Of a DNA stretch of 64,000 nucleotides, positions 43,862-56,300 are shown piece after piece (the stretch's first letter is position 1; every line of letters starts with the position of its first letter). Source of the DNA: Candidatus Corynebacterium faecigallinarum (GTDB taxonomy: Bacteria > Actinomycetota > Actinomycetes > Mycobacteriales > Mycobacteriaceae); the NCBI GenBank assembly GCA_019120175.1, contig DWVP01000001.1, positions 62,001 to 126,000 on the forward strand, read 5' to 3'. Under the pieces are notes generated by a model. That model saw nothing but the letters and a program-made list of their open reading frames with translations. It searched no databases and had not been told where the DNA came from. Position numbers and translations under genes: made by a program.

Positions 43862-45787
43862 ATGCCGTCCACCATCCTCGTGGCCAACCGTGGCGAAATT
43901 GCCGCGCGAGTCGTCCGAACCGCCCGTGACCTGGGCCTGCGTTCCGTCGCCGTGTACTCCGAGCAGGACATCGATTCCCCCGCTGTCGCACTCGCGGACG
44001 ACGCCTACTCGCTGGAGGGCTCAACCCTGCAGCAGACCTACCTCGACGCCGCCAAGATCATCGACGTTGCCCAGCGTGCCGGCGCCGACGCCATCCACCC
44101 CGGATACGGCTTCCTCTCCGAGGTCCCCGAGGCTGCCCAGGCCATCGCCGACGCCGGCCTGACCTGGATCGGCCCCTCGGCCGACACCATCCGCCAGCTC
44201 GGCGACAAGATCAGCGCTCGCCGCACCGCCCTGGCCGCCGGTGTCTCCCCGGTCCCCGGCACCACCGACCCGGTCCAGTCCATGGACGAGGTCGAGGACT
44301 TCGTCGAGGCCCACGGCTACCCGATCGTGCTGAAGCGCTCCGACGGAGGCGGCGGCCGCGGTATCGAGGTCATCCGCACCGAGGAGGACCTCAAGGCCTT
44401 CGGTGCCGGTCACGCCATGGCCGGCGGTGACCTGGACAAGTTCTTCATGGAACGGTTCATCATCTCCGGACGCCACATCGAGACCCAGTGCATGCGTGAC
44501 TCCCACGGCAACTTCGACGTGGTCACCACCCGTGACTGCTCGGTGCAGCGTCGGCACCAGAAGGTCATCGAGGAAGCCCCCGCCCCCTACCTGCCCGAGG
44601 GTGCCGAAGAGACCCTGCAGACCTGGTCCAAGGCACTGTTCGACTACACCGAGTACGTCGGCCTGGGAACCTGCGAGTTCATGCTCACCGAGGAAGGTGA
44701 GCTGTTCTTCCTCGAGGTCAACCCCCGCCTGCAGGTCGAGCACACCGTCTCGGAGGAGGTCACCGGACTGGACCTCGTCGAGGCACAGCTGACCATCGCC
44801 GACGGCGGCACCATCCCCGAGGTCCCCGAGGTCCGCGGCCACTCCATCGAGTTGCGCATCACCTCCGAAGACCCCGCGAAGGACCTGGCGCCCACCGCCG
44901 GCAAGATCAAGTCCCTCGAATGGCCCGCCGGCCACGGTGTGCGCATCGAAACCGGTGTCCGCCTCGGCGACAAGGTCTCCCCGGAGTTCGACTCGATGAT
45001 CGCCAAGCTCATCGTCACCGGCCCGACCCGTGAGCGGGCCATCGCCCGTGCCCGTCGCGCCCTCGGCGAGCTCGACATCCAGGGCATCGCCACCTCCACC
45101 CCGGTGCTGGACCTGATCATGGCCCACCCGGACTTCAATGGCACCAACAACTTCGGTGACCTGCGCGTGCGTACCCGCTGGCTGGAGACCGAGTTCCTCC
45201 CCCGGGTCGACCTGGAGAACCTGGGCCAGCCGGGTGCCGGTGACGAGGACGCTGAAGGTGGGATCGCCGCAGCACTGCGTACCTTCACCGCCCAGATCGA
45301 CGGACGCCGCCACCGCATCACCCTGCCGGAGTCCTTCGCCGGCCTCGGCGCGATCTTCAGCTCCGGCATCGGAGCCCTCGGCGACGCCGGCCAGGAGCTC
45401 GGCAACCGCGCCGGTGCCGCGGTGCGCCGCAGCCAGCCGCGTCGTGGCTCCCGCCGCCGCGGTGGCAACGGTGACGGCGGTGCCGCCCCGGTCGGGGACG
45501 CCCTGACCGCCGACGGTGCCCTGAAGTCCCCGATGCAGGCCATCGTCGTGCGCATGGGTTGCGAGCCCGGCCAGCAGGTCAACGAGGGCGACGTCGTCAT
45601 CGTCCTGGAGGCGATGAAGATGGAGAAGTACATCCACGCCCCCGCCTCCGGCACCATCGCCTCGATCGACGTCACCGTCGGCCAGAATGTCAACGGCGGC
45701 GACGACCTGCTGCACATCGATGCTTCCGACAGCGCGGACAGCGCCGACAACGACACCACCGACACCACCGAGGAGGCCGAGAAGTGA
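43862..45787 (+). CDS. accBC: Acyl-CoA carboxylase alpha subunit (biotin carboxylase + BCCP)
   Basis: A 641-residue fused subunit. Biotin carboxylase: ILVANRGEIAARV, ATP-grasp GGGGRGIEV, EMFLEVNPRLQVEHTVSEEVTG-type segment (FLEVNPRLQVEHTV) and RIETGVRLGDKVSPEFDSM. A Gly/Arg-rich linker (RRSQPRRGSRRRGGNGDGG) leads to the biotinyl domain with AMKMEKY near residue 583, whose Lys carries biotin. With the carboxyltransferase encoded next it makes malonyl-CoA for FAS-I. The ATG at 43862 follows GAAGGAG with five bases spacing. The stop overlaps accD by four bases. The C-terminal Asp/Ser/Thr tail is low complexity. Confidence 0.92.
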   Translation: MPSTILVANRGEIAARVVRTARDLGLRSVAVYSEQDIDSPAVALADDAYSLEGSTLQQTYLDAAKIIDVAQRAGADAIHPGYGFLSEVPEAAQAIADAGLTWIGPSADTIRQLGDKISARRTALAAGVSPVPGTTDPVQSMDEVEDFVEAHGYPIVLKRSDGGGGRGIEVIRTEEDLKAFGAGHAMAGGDLDKFFMERFIISGRHIETQCMRDSHGNFDVVTTRDCSVQRRHQKVIEEAPAPYLPEGAEETLQTWSKALFDYTEYVGLGTCEFMLTEEGELFFLEVNPRLQVEHTVSEEVTGLDLVEAQLTIADGGTIPEVPEVRGHSIELRITSEDPAKDLAPTAGKIKSLEWPAGHGVRIETGVRLGDKVSPEFDSMIAKLIVTGPTRERAIARARRALGELDIQGIATSTPVLDLIMAHPDFNGTNNFGDLRVRTRWLETEFLPRVDLENLGQPGAGDEDAEGGIAAALRTFTAQIDGRRHRITLPESFAGLGAIFSSGIGALGDAGQELGNRAGAAVRRSQPRRGSRRRGGNGDGGAAPVGDALTADGALKSPMQAIVVRMGCEPGQQVNEGDVVIVLEAMKMEKYIHAPASGTIASIDVTVGQNVNGGDDLLHIDASDSADSADNDTTDTTEEAEK

Positions 45788-47322
45788 CCACCGCCGAGCG
45801 CAACACCGTCGACTACGACGCCCTCGCCGCCGCCGCGGACGAGAAGGCCAAGAAGTTCCAGCACGCCAAGGGTAAGCTGACCGCCCGTGAGCGCATCGAG
45901 CTGCTCTGCGACGAAGGCTCCTTCGTCGAGCACGGCCGGTTCTTCGGCGGCGACCCCGCCGCCGGCTTCCTCGGCTCGGCCGTCGCCACCGGCTTCGGCA
46001 CCATCGACGGACGCACCGTCGCCATCTACTCCCAGGACTTCTCCATCCGGGGCGGCACCCTGGGCAAGGTCGAGGGCCAGAAGATCACCGACCTCATCGA
46101 CCGTGCCATCGCCGAGCGCGTGCCGTGCTTCGCCCTGCTCGACTCCGGCGGAGCCCGCATCCAGGAGGGTGTCGGCGGCCTGTCGATGTACGGCCGCATC
46201 TTCCGCAAGTCCTGCGAGGCCTCCGGCTTCATCCCGCAGATCTCCCTGATCCTCGGCCCCTGTGCCGGCGGCGCGGTGTACTCCCCGGCGATGACGGACT
46301 TCGTCATCATGCCGAAGGAGAACTCCCACATGTTCGTCACCGGCCCGGACGTGGTCAAGGCCGTCACCGGTGAGGAGATCAGCCTCGACGACCTCGGTGG
46401 TGCCGAGATGCACAACAGTGTCTCCGGTGTCGCCCACTACCTCGCCGAAGACGAGGAGGATGCGATCGACTACGCCCGCACCCTGCTCAACTACCTGCCG
46501 CAGAACTGCAACGAGCCCACCCCGTCCTACGACTACCTCGCCACCGAAGAGGACGCCGAGGCCGCCCGCGGTGTCGGTGACATCGTCCCGGCCGACAACC
46601 GTATGCCCTACGACGTCGTCGAGGTCATCGAGGCGATCGTCGACCACGGCGAGTTCGTCGAGGTCCAGGAGCACTGGGCCAAGTCCATCGTCATCGGCTT
46701 CGCCTGCATCGAGGGCAAGCCGGTCGGCATCGTCGCCGACCAGCCGATGCACAACGCCGGAACCCTGGACGTCGAGGCGTCCGAGAAGACCGCCCGCTTC
46801 GTGCGCTGCTGCGACGCCTTCGGCCTGCCGGTAGTCACCCTGGTCGACGTGCCCGGCTACCTGCCGGGTGCCGAGCAGGAGCGCGCCGGCATCATCCGCC
46901 GTGGCGCGAAGGTCATCTACGCCTACGGCAACTGCACCGTCCCGGTGGTCACCATGATCACCCGCAAGTCCTACGGCGGTGCCTACATCGTCATGGGCTC
47001 CAAGGGCATCGGCGCCGACTTCGCCTTCGCCTGGCCCGCCGCCGAGATCGCCGTGATGGGTGCCGAGGGTGCCGTCCAGATCCTGCGCCGCCGCGACATC
47101 GCCGCCGTTCCCGAGGAGGAGCGCGCCGACTACACCAAGCAACTCGCCGACGAGTACGCCGCCGAGAACATCAACCCGAACTTCTCCGTGGAGTCCGGCG
47201 AGATCGACCGCATCGTCCTGCCTGCAGAGACCCGCGAGACCATCGCCGCCGCCCTGCGCTCGCTGAGCACCAAGGACCGCGACCGCCGCCACTTCAAGTT
47301 CCACTCCAACGGGCCCCTGTGA
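45784..47322 (+). CDS. accD: Acyl-CoA carboxylase beta subunit (carboxyltransferase)
   Basis: A 512-residue carboxyltransferase of the propionyl/acetyl-CoA carboxylase type, with both crotonase-like halves. N-half: KGKLTARERIELL, GQKITDLIDRA and LDSGGARIQEGVGGLSMYG (CoA site). C-half: LVDVPGYLPGAEQERAGIIRRGAK and SYGGAYIVMGSKGIGADFAFAWP split over two stretches. Catalytic oxyanion glycines are intact in both halves. It starts with GTG at 45784 inside the accBC stop (GTGA). The FAS gene follows without a gap, so its likely product is malonyl-CoA for FAS-I; propionyl-CoA carboxylation is the alternative. Confidence 0.92.
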   Translation: MTTAERNTVDYDALAAAADEKAKKFQHAKGKLTARERIELLCDEGSFVEHGRFFGGDPAAGFLGSAVATGFGTIDGRTVAIYSQDFSIRGGTLGKVEGQKITDLIDRAIAERVPCFALLDSGGARIQEGVGGLSMYGRIFRKSCEASGFIPQISLILGPCAGGAVYSPAMTDFVIMPKENSHMFVTGPDVVKAVTGEEISLDDLGGAEMHNSVSGVAHYLAEDEEDAIDYARTLLNYLPQNCNEPTPSYDYLATEEDAEAARGVGDIVPADNRMPYDVVEVIEAIVDHGEFVEVQEHWAKSIVIGFACIEGKPVGIVADQPMHNAGTLDVEASEKTARFVRCCDAFGLPVVTLVDVPGYLPGAEQERAGIIRRGAKVIYAYGNCTVPVVTMITRKSYGGAYIVMGSKGIGADFAFAWPAAEIAVMGAEGAVQILRRRDIAAVPEEERADYTKQLADEYAAENINPNFSVESGEIDRIVLPAETRETIAAALRSLSTKDRDRRHFKFHSNGPL

Positions 47323-47363
47323 CCGGGTCAGTACCCAGCACAGCCACAGAGAAAAAGGACATC

Positions 47364-50300
47364 ATGACTGACTCACACTCCAGTTTCCTCGCCCGACTGG
47401 CCGGCGACGACAACGAGGGCATCGCCCTGCTTTTCGGCGGTCAGGCCACCCCGTGGCGCGCCGCGGCCGCCCAGGTCGCCGAGGACCCGACCCTCGCCGC
47501 CGAACTCCGTGACCTGATCAGTGCGTCGGACGCACTTCTGGCACCGGTCGCCGCCTCCGTCACCGCCGCGTCCGCCGGCCCGGTCACCCTTGAGCGCCTC
47601 GCCGACACCGCCGCCACCGGCCCGGTGTCCGCCGCCCTGTCGGTGCCCGGCATCACCGCCGTCCAGTTTGCCCAGGTCTCCGCGCTGCGCAGCGCCGGCT
47701 TCGATGCCGCTGCCGCCGTCGCCGCCGGCCGTGCCGTCGCCCTGGGCCACTCCCAGGGTGCGCTCGGTGCCGCCCTGGTCAGCAACGGCGCCGACAGTGC
47801 CGCACGCATCTTCACCACCGCCCGCCTCATCGGCGCCGCAGCTGCCCGCGTGACCCGCGCCCAGGGCTTCGCCGTCGACGAGACCACCCCGATGCTCTCG
47901 GTGCGTGGCCTGCAGCGCGACCACCTCGACGCCCTCATCGCCGAGACCGGCGTGAACGTCGAGGTCGCCATCCGCAACGGCCACCGCCGCTTCATCCTCT
48001 CCGGCACCCCGGAGGACCTGGGTGTCGTCGAGCAGACCGTCCTGCAGCTGGGGGAGAAGGACGCCGCCGAGCTCGCCGCGAAGACCCGCGGCGGTGCACC
48101 GCTGGCACCGGCCACCGAGTACCTCGAGGTCACCGTCCCCTTCCACCACACCTCCATGGAGCCCGCGGTCGCCCAGACCGTCGCATGGGCCGAGGCCTGT
48201 GGTCTGAACACCGACGGAGCCGCCGAGAAGCTTGCCCGTGCGGTGCTCACCGACCATGTCGACTGGGTTGACCAGATCACCGAGGCCCGCGCCACCGGTG
48301 CCACCTGGTTCCTGGACCTGGGCCCCGGCGAGGTCGTGTCCCGCCTGTCCGCCGACCTCATCGAGGGCTCCGGTGCCGGCATCGTCTCCCTCGGCTCCCT
48401 GGAGCAGATCGACGAGCTCGCCGCACCGGGGTCGAACGACCCGGGCCCGGCCCGCACCGTCGACTGGTCCAGCTTCGCCCCGCGTCTGCTCGACCTGCCG
48501 ACCGGCCCGTCGGTGGAGACCAAGTTCTCCCGCCTGACCGGACGGTCCCCCGTCCTGCTCGCCGGCATGACCCCGACCACCGTGGACCCGGAGATCGTCG
48601 CCGCCGCCGCCAACGCCGGCTACTGGGCCGAGATGGCCGGTGGTGGCCAGGTCACCGCCGAGGTCTTCGACGCCAACCTCACCAAGCTCAAGGGTCTGCT
48701 CGATCCGGGCCGTGCGGTGCAGTTCAACGCCATGTTCATGGACCGCTACCTGTGGAACCTCCACTTCGGCGGCCAGCGCGTGGTCTCCAAGGCCCGCGAG
48801 TCCGGTGCCCCGCTGGACGGTGTCGTCATCTCCGCCGGCATCCCCGAGCCGGACGAGGCACCCGAGGTCATCGGCGCCCTGCGCGACTCCGGTTTCTCCT
48901 ACATCGCCCTGAAGCCGGGCACGGTCAACCAGATCCGTTCCGGCCTGGCCATCGCCCGCCAGATTCAGGACACCGGTGCCTCCATCATCCTGCAGGTCGA
49001 GGACGGCCACGCCGGTGGCCACCACTCCTGGGAGAACCTGGACGACCTGCTGACCGCCACCTACGCCGAGATCCGTCGCCAGCCGAATGTCGTGCTGACC
49101 GTCGGTGGTGGCATCGGTGCGCCCGAGCGTGCCGCCGACTACCTCTCCGGTGACTGGTCGGTCGCCCTCGGCCTGCCTTCCATGCCGGTCGACGGTGTGC
49201 TGGTCGGTACCGCGGCAATGACCGCGAAGGAGGCCAAGACCACCGACGAGATCAAGCAGCTGCTGGTCGACACCCCCGGTGTCGCCGACGCCTCCGGCGT
49301 GGCCCACACCGCCCCCAACGGCGGCTGGATCGCCCCGGGTGAGTCCGCCGGTGGCGCGACCTCCGGCCTGTCCCACCTGCGCGCCGACATCCACGAGATC
49401 GACAACTCCGCGGCCAAGTGCATGCGCCTGATCCAGGAGGTCGGGGGTTCCCTCGAGGCCGTCAACGCCCGCCGTGACGAGATCATCGAGGCGATGAACA
49501 AGACCGCCAAGCCCTACTTCGGTGAGCTGGAGCAGATGACCTACGCCCAGGTCGTCCGCCGCTTCGCCGAGCTGAGCTTCCCGTGGGCCGACCCGTCCTG
49601 GCTGAAGCGTTTCCAGGAGCTGCTGCAGCGCGTCGAGGCCCGGCTGGCCGTCGCCGAGCACGGCCCGGTGGAGACACTCTTCCCGACCGTCGACTCTGCC
49701 GAGGACCCCGAGGCCGCCGTGGCGACCCTGGTCGGGGCCTACCCGTCCGCCGAGGTCGACACCCTGACCCCGCTGGACGCCGCCTGGTTCATCGCCCTGT
49801 GCCGCAAGTACCCCAAGCCGATGGGCTTCGTCCCCGCCATCGACGAGGACCTGCTCGCCTGGTGGGGCAAGGACTGCCTCTGGCAGGCCCAGGACGACCG
49901 CTACACCGCCGACCAGGTGCGCATCATCCCCGGTCCGGTGTCCGTCTCCGGCATCACCACCGTCAATGAGCCGGTCGCCGACCTGCTCGGCCGCTTCGAG
50001 GCCGCCTGCCGCGACCGTGTCGCCAGTTCCAGCTCCGCCAGCGACGGTAAGGCCACCGGCCGTCACGCCATCCAGGAGTGGTCGGACAGCAACGCCGCGT
50101 CCACCCCCACGAAGGCCGTGGCGCGTCTGGCCGATGCGACCGACATCACCGCCTACCTGCAGGCCGTGCCCTACATCTCCTGGACCGGGCACCTGATGGA
50201 CAACCCGGCCCACGTCATCGACGCCGACAGCTACGAGCTGGTCGTCACCAACGACGGTTCCGACGGCAACCCCGTCACCGTCACCGTCGACCTGCACCTC

Positions 50301-53300
50301 GACACCCTGTGGGACAACACCGCCGCCGGTTCCGGCGACTCCCAGGTCCACGCCGTGCGCCGTCTGCCGGTGCCGCTGATCCTCGACGACTCGATCTCCA
50401 CCGGCGCCCTGCCGGTCGTCGACGAGTCCCGCCTGCCGGACACCATGTACGGCCTGCTCGCCGGTACCGCCGGTGTCGGCAATGTCTCGGTCACCGGCGA
50501 CGACATCACCGGCATGCCCACCAAGATCGAGGGCTCCGAGACTGATGCTGATGGGGCGGCACCCTTCGGCCGGTTCTCCTACACCTACACCCTCACCGAC
50601 ACCCTCGGTGCCGAGCACGCCGCCGTCACCGGCGACGGCCTCGGTGACCTGGCCAGCGCCGGTGGCGGCGCCCACCGCGCCACCATCGTTCCGGACGCCC
50701 TGCTGGGCACCTGCTGGCCGGCCATCTACGCCGCCCTGGGATCGGCCATGGTCAACGACTACCCCGTGATCGAGGGCCTGCTCAACGCCGTGCACCTCGA
50801 CCATAGTGCCGCCCTCGAGGTCCCGGCCGAGGACATCGCCACCGGCGAGATCACCATCACCAGCTGGGCCGCCGGCATCCAGGAGTCCTCCTCCGGACGC
50901 GTCGTCACCGTGCACCACGAGATGCACGATGCCGATGGTGTCTACCTCGGTGTGCAGACCGAGCGCTTCGCCATCCGTGGCCGCGCCTTCGGCACCACCC
51001 CGCCGGCCGAGCCGGCCATCGCCGGTGGCATCGCCGCGGCGTCCAACGGTGGCATCACCGACACCCCGCGCTCCACGCTGCTGCGTACCCACGTGCATGC
51101 ACCGCACGAGATGACCCCGTTCGCCTGGGTCTCCGGTGACTTCAACCCGATCCACACGTCGCATGTCGCTGCACGTGTCGCCGGGCTGCAGGCTCCGCTG
51201 GTGCACGGCATGTGGCTCTCGGCCACCGCCCAGCACGCCGCCTCCGCAGCCGGCTCCGGCCACCAGATCCTCGGCTGGACCTACCGCATGTTCGGCCTGG
51301 TGCAGCTCGACGACCTGGTGGACATCCAGGTCGAGCGCGTCGGCCGTGTCGCCGGTGGCGGACTGCTGCTGGAGGTGACCTGCCGCGTCAACGACGAGCT
51401 GGTCTCCCAGGGCACCGCGGTCACAGCCGCCCCGACCACTGCCTACGTCTACCCGGGCCAGGGCATCCAGGCCAAGGGCATGGGCCTCGACGAGCGCGCG
51501 GCCTCCAAGGCCACCGCCGCCGTCTGGGAGCGGGCCGACGCCCACACCCGTGCCGCCCTGGACTTCTCCATCCTCACCGTGGTCCGGGACAACCCGACCT
51601 CGCTGACCGCCAACGGCGTCACCTACCACCACCCGGACGGTGTGCTGTACCTGACCCAGTTCACCCAGGTCGCCCTGGCCACCCTGGCCCTGGCGCAGAC
51701 CGCCCGCCTGCGTGAGGCCGACGCCCTGGTCGCCGACGCCTACTACGCCGGCCACTCCCTCGGTGAGTACACCGCCCTGTCGGCCTACGCCGGCACGATC
51801 GAGCTGGAGACCGTGCTGGAGGTCGTCTTCCACCGCGGCTCCACCATGCACCACCTTATCCCGCGTGATGAGCAGGGTCGCTCCGACTACCGGATGGGTG
51901 CACTGCGCCCCAACCAGTTCGGTGTCGACGACGAGCACGTCGTGGAGTACGTCAACTCCATCGCCGAGGCCTCCGGTGAGTTCCTCGAGATCGTGAACTT
52001 CAACCTCGCCGGCGAGCAGTACTCCGTCGCCGGTACCGTCGCCGGCCTGGCCGCCCTCGAGAAGGACGCCAAGAAGCGCACCGCCGAGGCCGGCGGCAAG
52101 GGCTCCTTCATGATGGTCCCGGGTATCGACGTGCCCTTCCACTCCCGCGTGCTGCACCCGGGTGTGCCGGACTTCCGCGAGAAGCTGGACGGACTGCTGC
52201 CCGCGCGGATCAACTACGAGATCCTCGTCGGACGCTACATCCCGAACCTGGTCGCCCGCCCCTTCGAGCTGACACCTGAGTTCGTCGAGTCCATCCTCGA
52301 GATCGTTCCCTCGGAGCCGGCCCAGAGCCTGCTCGACAGGTGGGACGACCGTACCAACGACGAGGCCGGACGCGCCGAGGTCGCCCGCACCCTGTTCATC
52401 GAGCTGCTGTGCTGGCAGTTCGCCTCCCCGGTCCGCTGGATCGAGACCCAGGACCTGCTCCTGGCCACCGACCGCCTCGACGTCGAGGAGCTCATCGAGG
52501 TCGGCCTCGGTGCCTCACCGACGCTGGCGAACCTGGCGACCAAGACCCTCAAGCTGCCGCGCTTCACCGGTGCTGACGTCGCCGTGCGCAACGTCCAGCG
52601 CGACGAGAAGCTGGTGTACCACACCGACGTGCAGACCATCGAGGCTCCGGTCGTCGAGAGCACCGGCAGTGCTGCCCCCGAGGCAGGCTCGGTGCCCACC
52701 GGCGACGCCGCCGCGTCCGCCCACCCGGACGCCTCCGCACCGTCCTCCTCGGTGCCGGAGCCGGTCGTCACCCCGATCAACGAGGTGTCCGCGGCACCCG
52801 CCGCCGTCGCCCCGGCCGGTTCGGTCGAGCGTCCTGCCGACCTGCCCTACAAGGCCTCCGACGCCATCAAGACGCTGCTGGCCTACGCCAACAAGCTGCG
52901 TCCGGAGCAGATCGGTGGTGCCGACACCACCGGCACGCTGACCAACGGTGTCTCCTCGCGGCTGAACCAGCTGCTCATGGACATCTCCGCCGAGCTGGGC
53001 CTGTCCAGCGTGGAAGGTGCCGCCGAAGCCGACGTCACCACCCTGTCGGCCACCGTCGACGCCGCCGCCCACAACTACGCCGCCTTCGGGCCGGTGCTGG
53101 GCGAGGCCGTCAAGGACCGCCTGCGCAAGCTCTTCGGTGCCGCCGGTGCCAAGGCCAGCGCCATCGCCGACCGTGTCACCGGCACCTGGGAGCTCGGCCC
53201 CGGCTGGGTCGACCACGCCACCGCGCAGATCCTGCTCGGTTCCCGCGACGGTGCCTCCGCCCGCGGCGGCGACCTGTCCACCCTGCCGACCGCCGCCACC

Positions 53301-56300
53301 TCGATGAACGACGTCAACGCGATCATCGACGAGGCCGTCACCCAGGCCGGTGCCGCCCACGGCATCCCGGTCGCCAAGCCCGCCGCCGGCGGCTCCGGCG
53401 GCGGCGCGGTGGACTCCGCCGCCCTCGACGCCCTGGCCTCCGAGGTCACCGGCGAGGAGGGTGTGCTGGCCAGCCTGGCCCGCCACCTGCTCCACGACCT
53501 CAACCTCGACGTCCCGGAGTCGGCTGTGCTGTCCGACCCGGAGGCCGAGGAGACCGCCGCGATCCTGCAGTCGGTCAGTGAGGAGCTCGGCCCGAACTGG
53601 CCGAAGCTGGTGACCCCCACCTTCGACGCCCGCCGCGCGGTGCTCGTCGACGACCGCTGGGCCACCGCCCGTGAGGACATCGCCCGCCTGGCCGCCGGCG
53701 ACGAGGTCGCCGAGACCGCGTCCTTCCGCGGCACCGGTGAGACCGTCGCCAAGCACGCCGAGTTCCAGGCAGGACGCGCTGACGCAGCCGGGGACACCTC
53801 CCTCGCGGAGCGCTTCCGCAGCATCGCCGCAGACGCACGCTCCACCGAGACCGGCACCTTCGCCGGCCAGGTGGCCGTGGTCACCGGTGTGACCCCGGCA
53901 TCCATCGCCGGCGGAGTCGTCGGTGACCTGCTGGCCCAGGGGGCGACCGTGGTCATGACCGCCTCCCGGATCAGCCCGTCCCGCCTGGCCTACGTCAAGC
54001 AGCTCTACCGCGAGCGTGCGGCCGCTGAGGCGAAGATCTGGCTGGTGCCGGCGAACCTGTCGTCCTACCGCGACATCGACGCCCTGGTCGACTGGATCGG
54101 CAACGAGCAGACCGAGACCGTCGGCTCCGACCAGAAGCTGATCAAGCCCGCCCTGGTGCCCGACCTCTTCCTGCCGTTCGCCGCCCCGAGCGTCTCCGGC
54201 ACCGTCGAGGACGCCGGCGGAAACGCCGAGACCCAGGCCCGCCTGCTGCTGTGGAGCGTGGAGCGGTCCTTCACCGCCCTATCCCGCATCGGCCATGAGG
54301 CCAACCTGGCCCACCGCCTGCACGTCGTGCTGCCCGGCTCCCCGAACCGCGGCACCTTCGGTGGCGACGGTGCCTACGGTGAGACCAAGGCCGCCTTCGA
54401 CGCCATCTGCAACAAGTGGTCCAACGAGCCCTGGGGTGAGCGCGTCACCATCGCCCACCCGCGGATTGGCTGGGTCGCCGGTACCGGGCTGATGGGCGGC
54501 AACGACCCGCTGGTCGACGCCGCCGTCGAGGCAGGCGTCCGCGTGTGGACCCCGGCCGACATCTCCGGTGAGCTGGTCCGCCTGTGCAGCTCCGAGATTC
54601 GCGCCGCTGCGGCCGTCGGCCCGGTCGACGCCGACCTCACCGGTGGTCTGGACAAGATCAACCTCACCGAGCTGCGCGAGCAGGCCATCGCCGACGGCGC
54701 CTTCGAGCAGGTCGCTGCGTCCGACGCTGCCGACGGTGCCGGTGCGGCCGCCGCCCCGGTGACCGTCAACGCGCTGCCCTCCCCGGTGCGTGCCGTCCAG
54801 CCGACCGGCGCCGACTTCGGTGCTGCTGCCGGTGCTGCTGCTGATGCCGCCAACGCTGGCTGGGGCGAGGTCACCCAGGACCTCGACGACATGATCGTCG
54901 TCGTCGGTCTCGGTGAGATCAGCGCCTGGGGTTCCGGACGCACCCGCTTCGAGGCCGAGTACGGCATCCAGGCCGACGGTTCCGTCGACCTGACCGCCGC
55001 CGGTGTCCTCGAGCTGGCCTGGATGACCGGCCTGCTGACCTGGAAGGACACCCCGGTCGCCGGCTGGTACGACGCCAAGGGCGAGATCGTGCCCGAGGAG
55101 GAGATCTTCACCCGCTACCGCGATGAGGTCGCCGCCCGCGCCGGTGTCCGTACCTTCGTCGACGATGTCGCACTGGAGGACCTGACCACCCCGCAGGAGG
55201 TCGAGATCTTCCTCGACCGTGAGATCACCTTCGCCGTGGACTCCGCCGAGGATGCCGCGTCCTTCGTCGACTCGGACCCGACCTTCACCCGCGCCAACCT
55301 CAACGAGGAGACCGGCGAGTGGAGCGTCACCCGCCTGCCGGGTGCCCGTACCCGCGTGCCGCGTCGGGCCACCCTGGCCCGCAAGGTCGGCGGCCAGTTC
55401 CCGACCGACTTCGACCCGGCCCGCTGGGGCGTGCCGGCCTCGATGATCGAGGCCGTGGACCGCATCGCCATCTGGAACCTCGTCACCGCGGTGGACGCCT
55501 ACCTCTCGGCAGGCTTCACCCCGGCCGAGATCCTGCAGGCCGTGCACCCGTCGGACATCGCCATGACCCAGGGCACCGGCTTCGGTGGCATGACCTCGAT
55601 GCGCAAGCTCTTCGTCGACCGCTTCCTGGAGGAGGACATCCCGTCCGACATCCTGCAGGAGACCCTGCCGAACGTCGTCGCCGCGCACACCATGCAGTCC
55701 TACGTCGGCGGTTACGGCTCGATGATCCACCCGGTCGGCGCCTGTGCGACCGCCGCGGTGAGCGTCGAGGAGGGTGTCGACAAGATCAAGCTGCACAAGG
55801 CCGACTTCGTCGTCGCCGGTGCCACCGACGACATCAACGTCGAGTCGATCAGCGGCTTCGCGTCGATGAACGCCACCGCTGACTCCGACGCGATGGCGGC
55901 CAAGGGCCTCAACGAGCGCTTCTACTCCCGTGCCAACGACCGTCGCCGCGGCGGCTTCGTCGAGGCGCAGGGTGGCGGCACCATCCTGCTGGCCCGCGGC
56001 TCCGTCGCCGCCCGCCTCGGCCTGCCGGTGCAGTCCGTGGTCGGCTACGCCTCGTCCTTCGCCGACGGTGCGCACACCTCCATCCCGGCCCCGGGGCAGG
56101 GTGCGCTGGCGGCCGGACGCGGCGGCGTGGACTCGCGCCTGTCCCGCGACCTGGCGACGCTCGGCGTGAGCGCCGACGACATCGCCGTGGTCTCCAAGCA
56201 CGACACCTCCACCAACGCCAACGACCCGAACGAGTCGCGCCTGCACACCCGCCTGGCGCAGGCTATGGGGCGTACCGAGGGCAACCCGATGTACGTCGTC

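Noticed and set aside
44644..47304. 886-codon antisense open frame over accBC and accD
   Set aside because: Low-complexity Gly/Val/Asp composition opposite two clear carboxylase genes.
47373..52157. 1594-codon open frame antisense to the FAS gene
   Set aside because: It is a mirror of GC-rich codon bias on the other strand, rich in Gly, Asp and Val, with no domain. The plus-strand FAS is unambiguous.
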